From the NCBI GenBank assembly GCA_937888775.1, contig CALAQT010000502.1, positions 1-5,269 on the forward strand: DNA of 5,269 nt. The letters are read 5' to 3'. Numbering within the stretch: position 1 is the first letter of the stretch; each line of letters starts with the position of its first letter. The position numbers were made by a program, and so were the translations under genes. The stretch is from an uncultured Actinomycetes bacterium. GTDB taxonomy: Bacteria > Actinomycetota > Thermoleophilia > Solirubrobacterales > Solirubrobacteraceae. A model generated the notes under the pieces. The model did not search any database. It was not told the origin of the DNA and saw only the letters and a program-made list of their open reading frames with translations. Below, piece after piece: positions 5,199-5,269 of this stretch.

Positions 5199-5269
5199 CG
5201 AGCAAAACCTGGCGGGAACCCCACACGGGGCGTCGTTCGTAGGTGTGCGTCAGTGCTCACGCGGCGACG
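5199..5269. other. Window edge upstream of the SnoaL-like remnant
   Basis: These 71 bases should encode the missing N-terminus of the SnoaL-like domain, but none of the three minus-strand frames gives a recognisable continuation. The frame of the remnant meets a TGA at 5250-5252. I see no promoter or gene start here. Confidence 0.4.

Noticed and set aside
1..5269. tRNA, rRNA, CRISPR array or defence-island genes
   Set aside because: I saw no tRNA-like cloverleaf, no regularly spaced repeat array and no defence-family protein on either strand.

Overview
The window is GC-rich throughout, with strong GC bias at third codon positions and strong purine-rich ribosome binding sites. It carries one insertion sequence, two intact chromosomal genes, one apparently broken gene and long gene-poor spacers. 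The acyltransferase and the SnoaL-like remnant resemble families common in high-GC Actinobacteria, possibly Thermoleophilia/Solirubrobacterales. That placement is inference from protein flavour, not proof.

Region 1 (1 to about 150) is non-coding flank with a GGGTCAGACCC palindromic motif. Region 2 (about 151-1656) is a complete IS110-family element of the IS1111 type. It has a 363-aa DEDD transposase with all expected catalytic residues and exact 13-bp subterminal inverted repeats at 154-166 and 1641-1653. Its 5' leader is short and its 3' non-coding tail is about 280 nt. In IS1111-type elements this tail encodes the guide RNA (seekRNA/bridge RNA). By eye the tail folds into two stem-loops. 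The second exposes CATAAGAGT, which is repeated exactly at the element's right end, as expected for a donor guide. The right end carries TTGACA and the left end CACTAT. Joining the ends in a circle would put them 17 bp apart and create a junction promoter.

Region 3 (1657-2215) is gene-free, with a 16-bp perfect palindrome and the inverted copy of the GGGTCAGACCC motif. Region 4 (2216-2527, +) is a small gene for a 103-aa ABM-like (dimeric alpha/beta barrel) protein. Region 5 (2888-3871, -) is a 327-aa membrane-lipid acyltransferase of the LPLAT/MGAT-like type, convergent with the preceding gene across a 360-bp spacer. Region 6 (3872-4919) has no supportable gene but holds a 66-bp sequence present twice, 145 bp apart. 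Region 7 (4920-5198, -) is the C-terminal two thirds of a SnoaL/NTF2-like protein without a normal N-terminus or stop, probably a pseudogene.

The genes do not form a pathway or operon. The main interest is the transposon's predicted programmable guide RNA, which can be read directly against its own ends and insertion site. I found no new defence or biosynthetic system.
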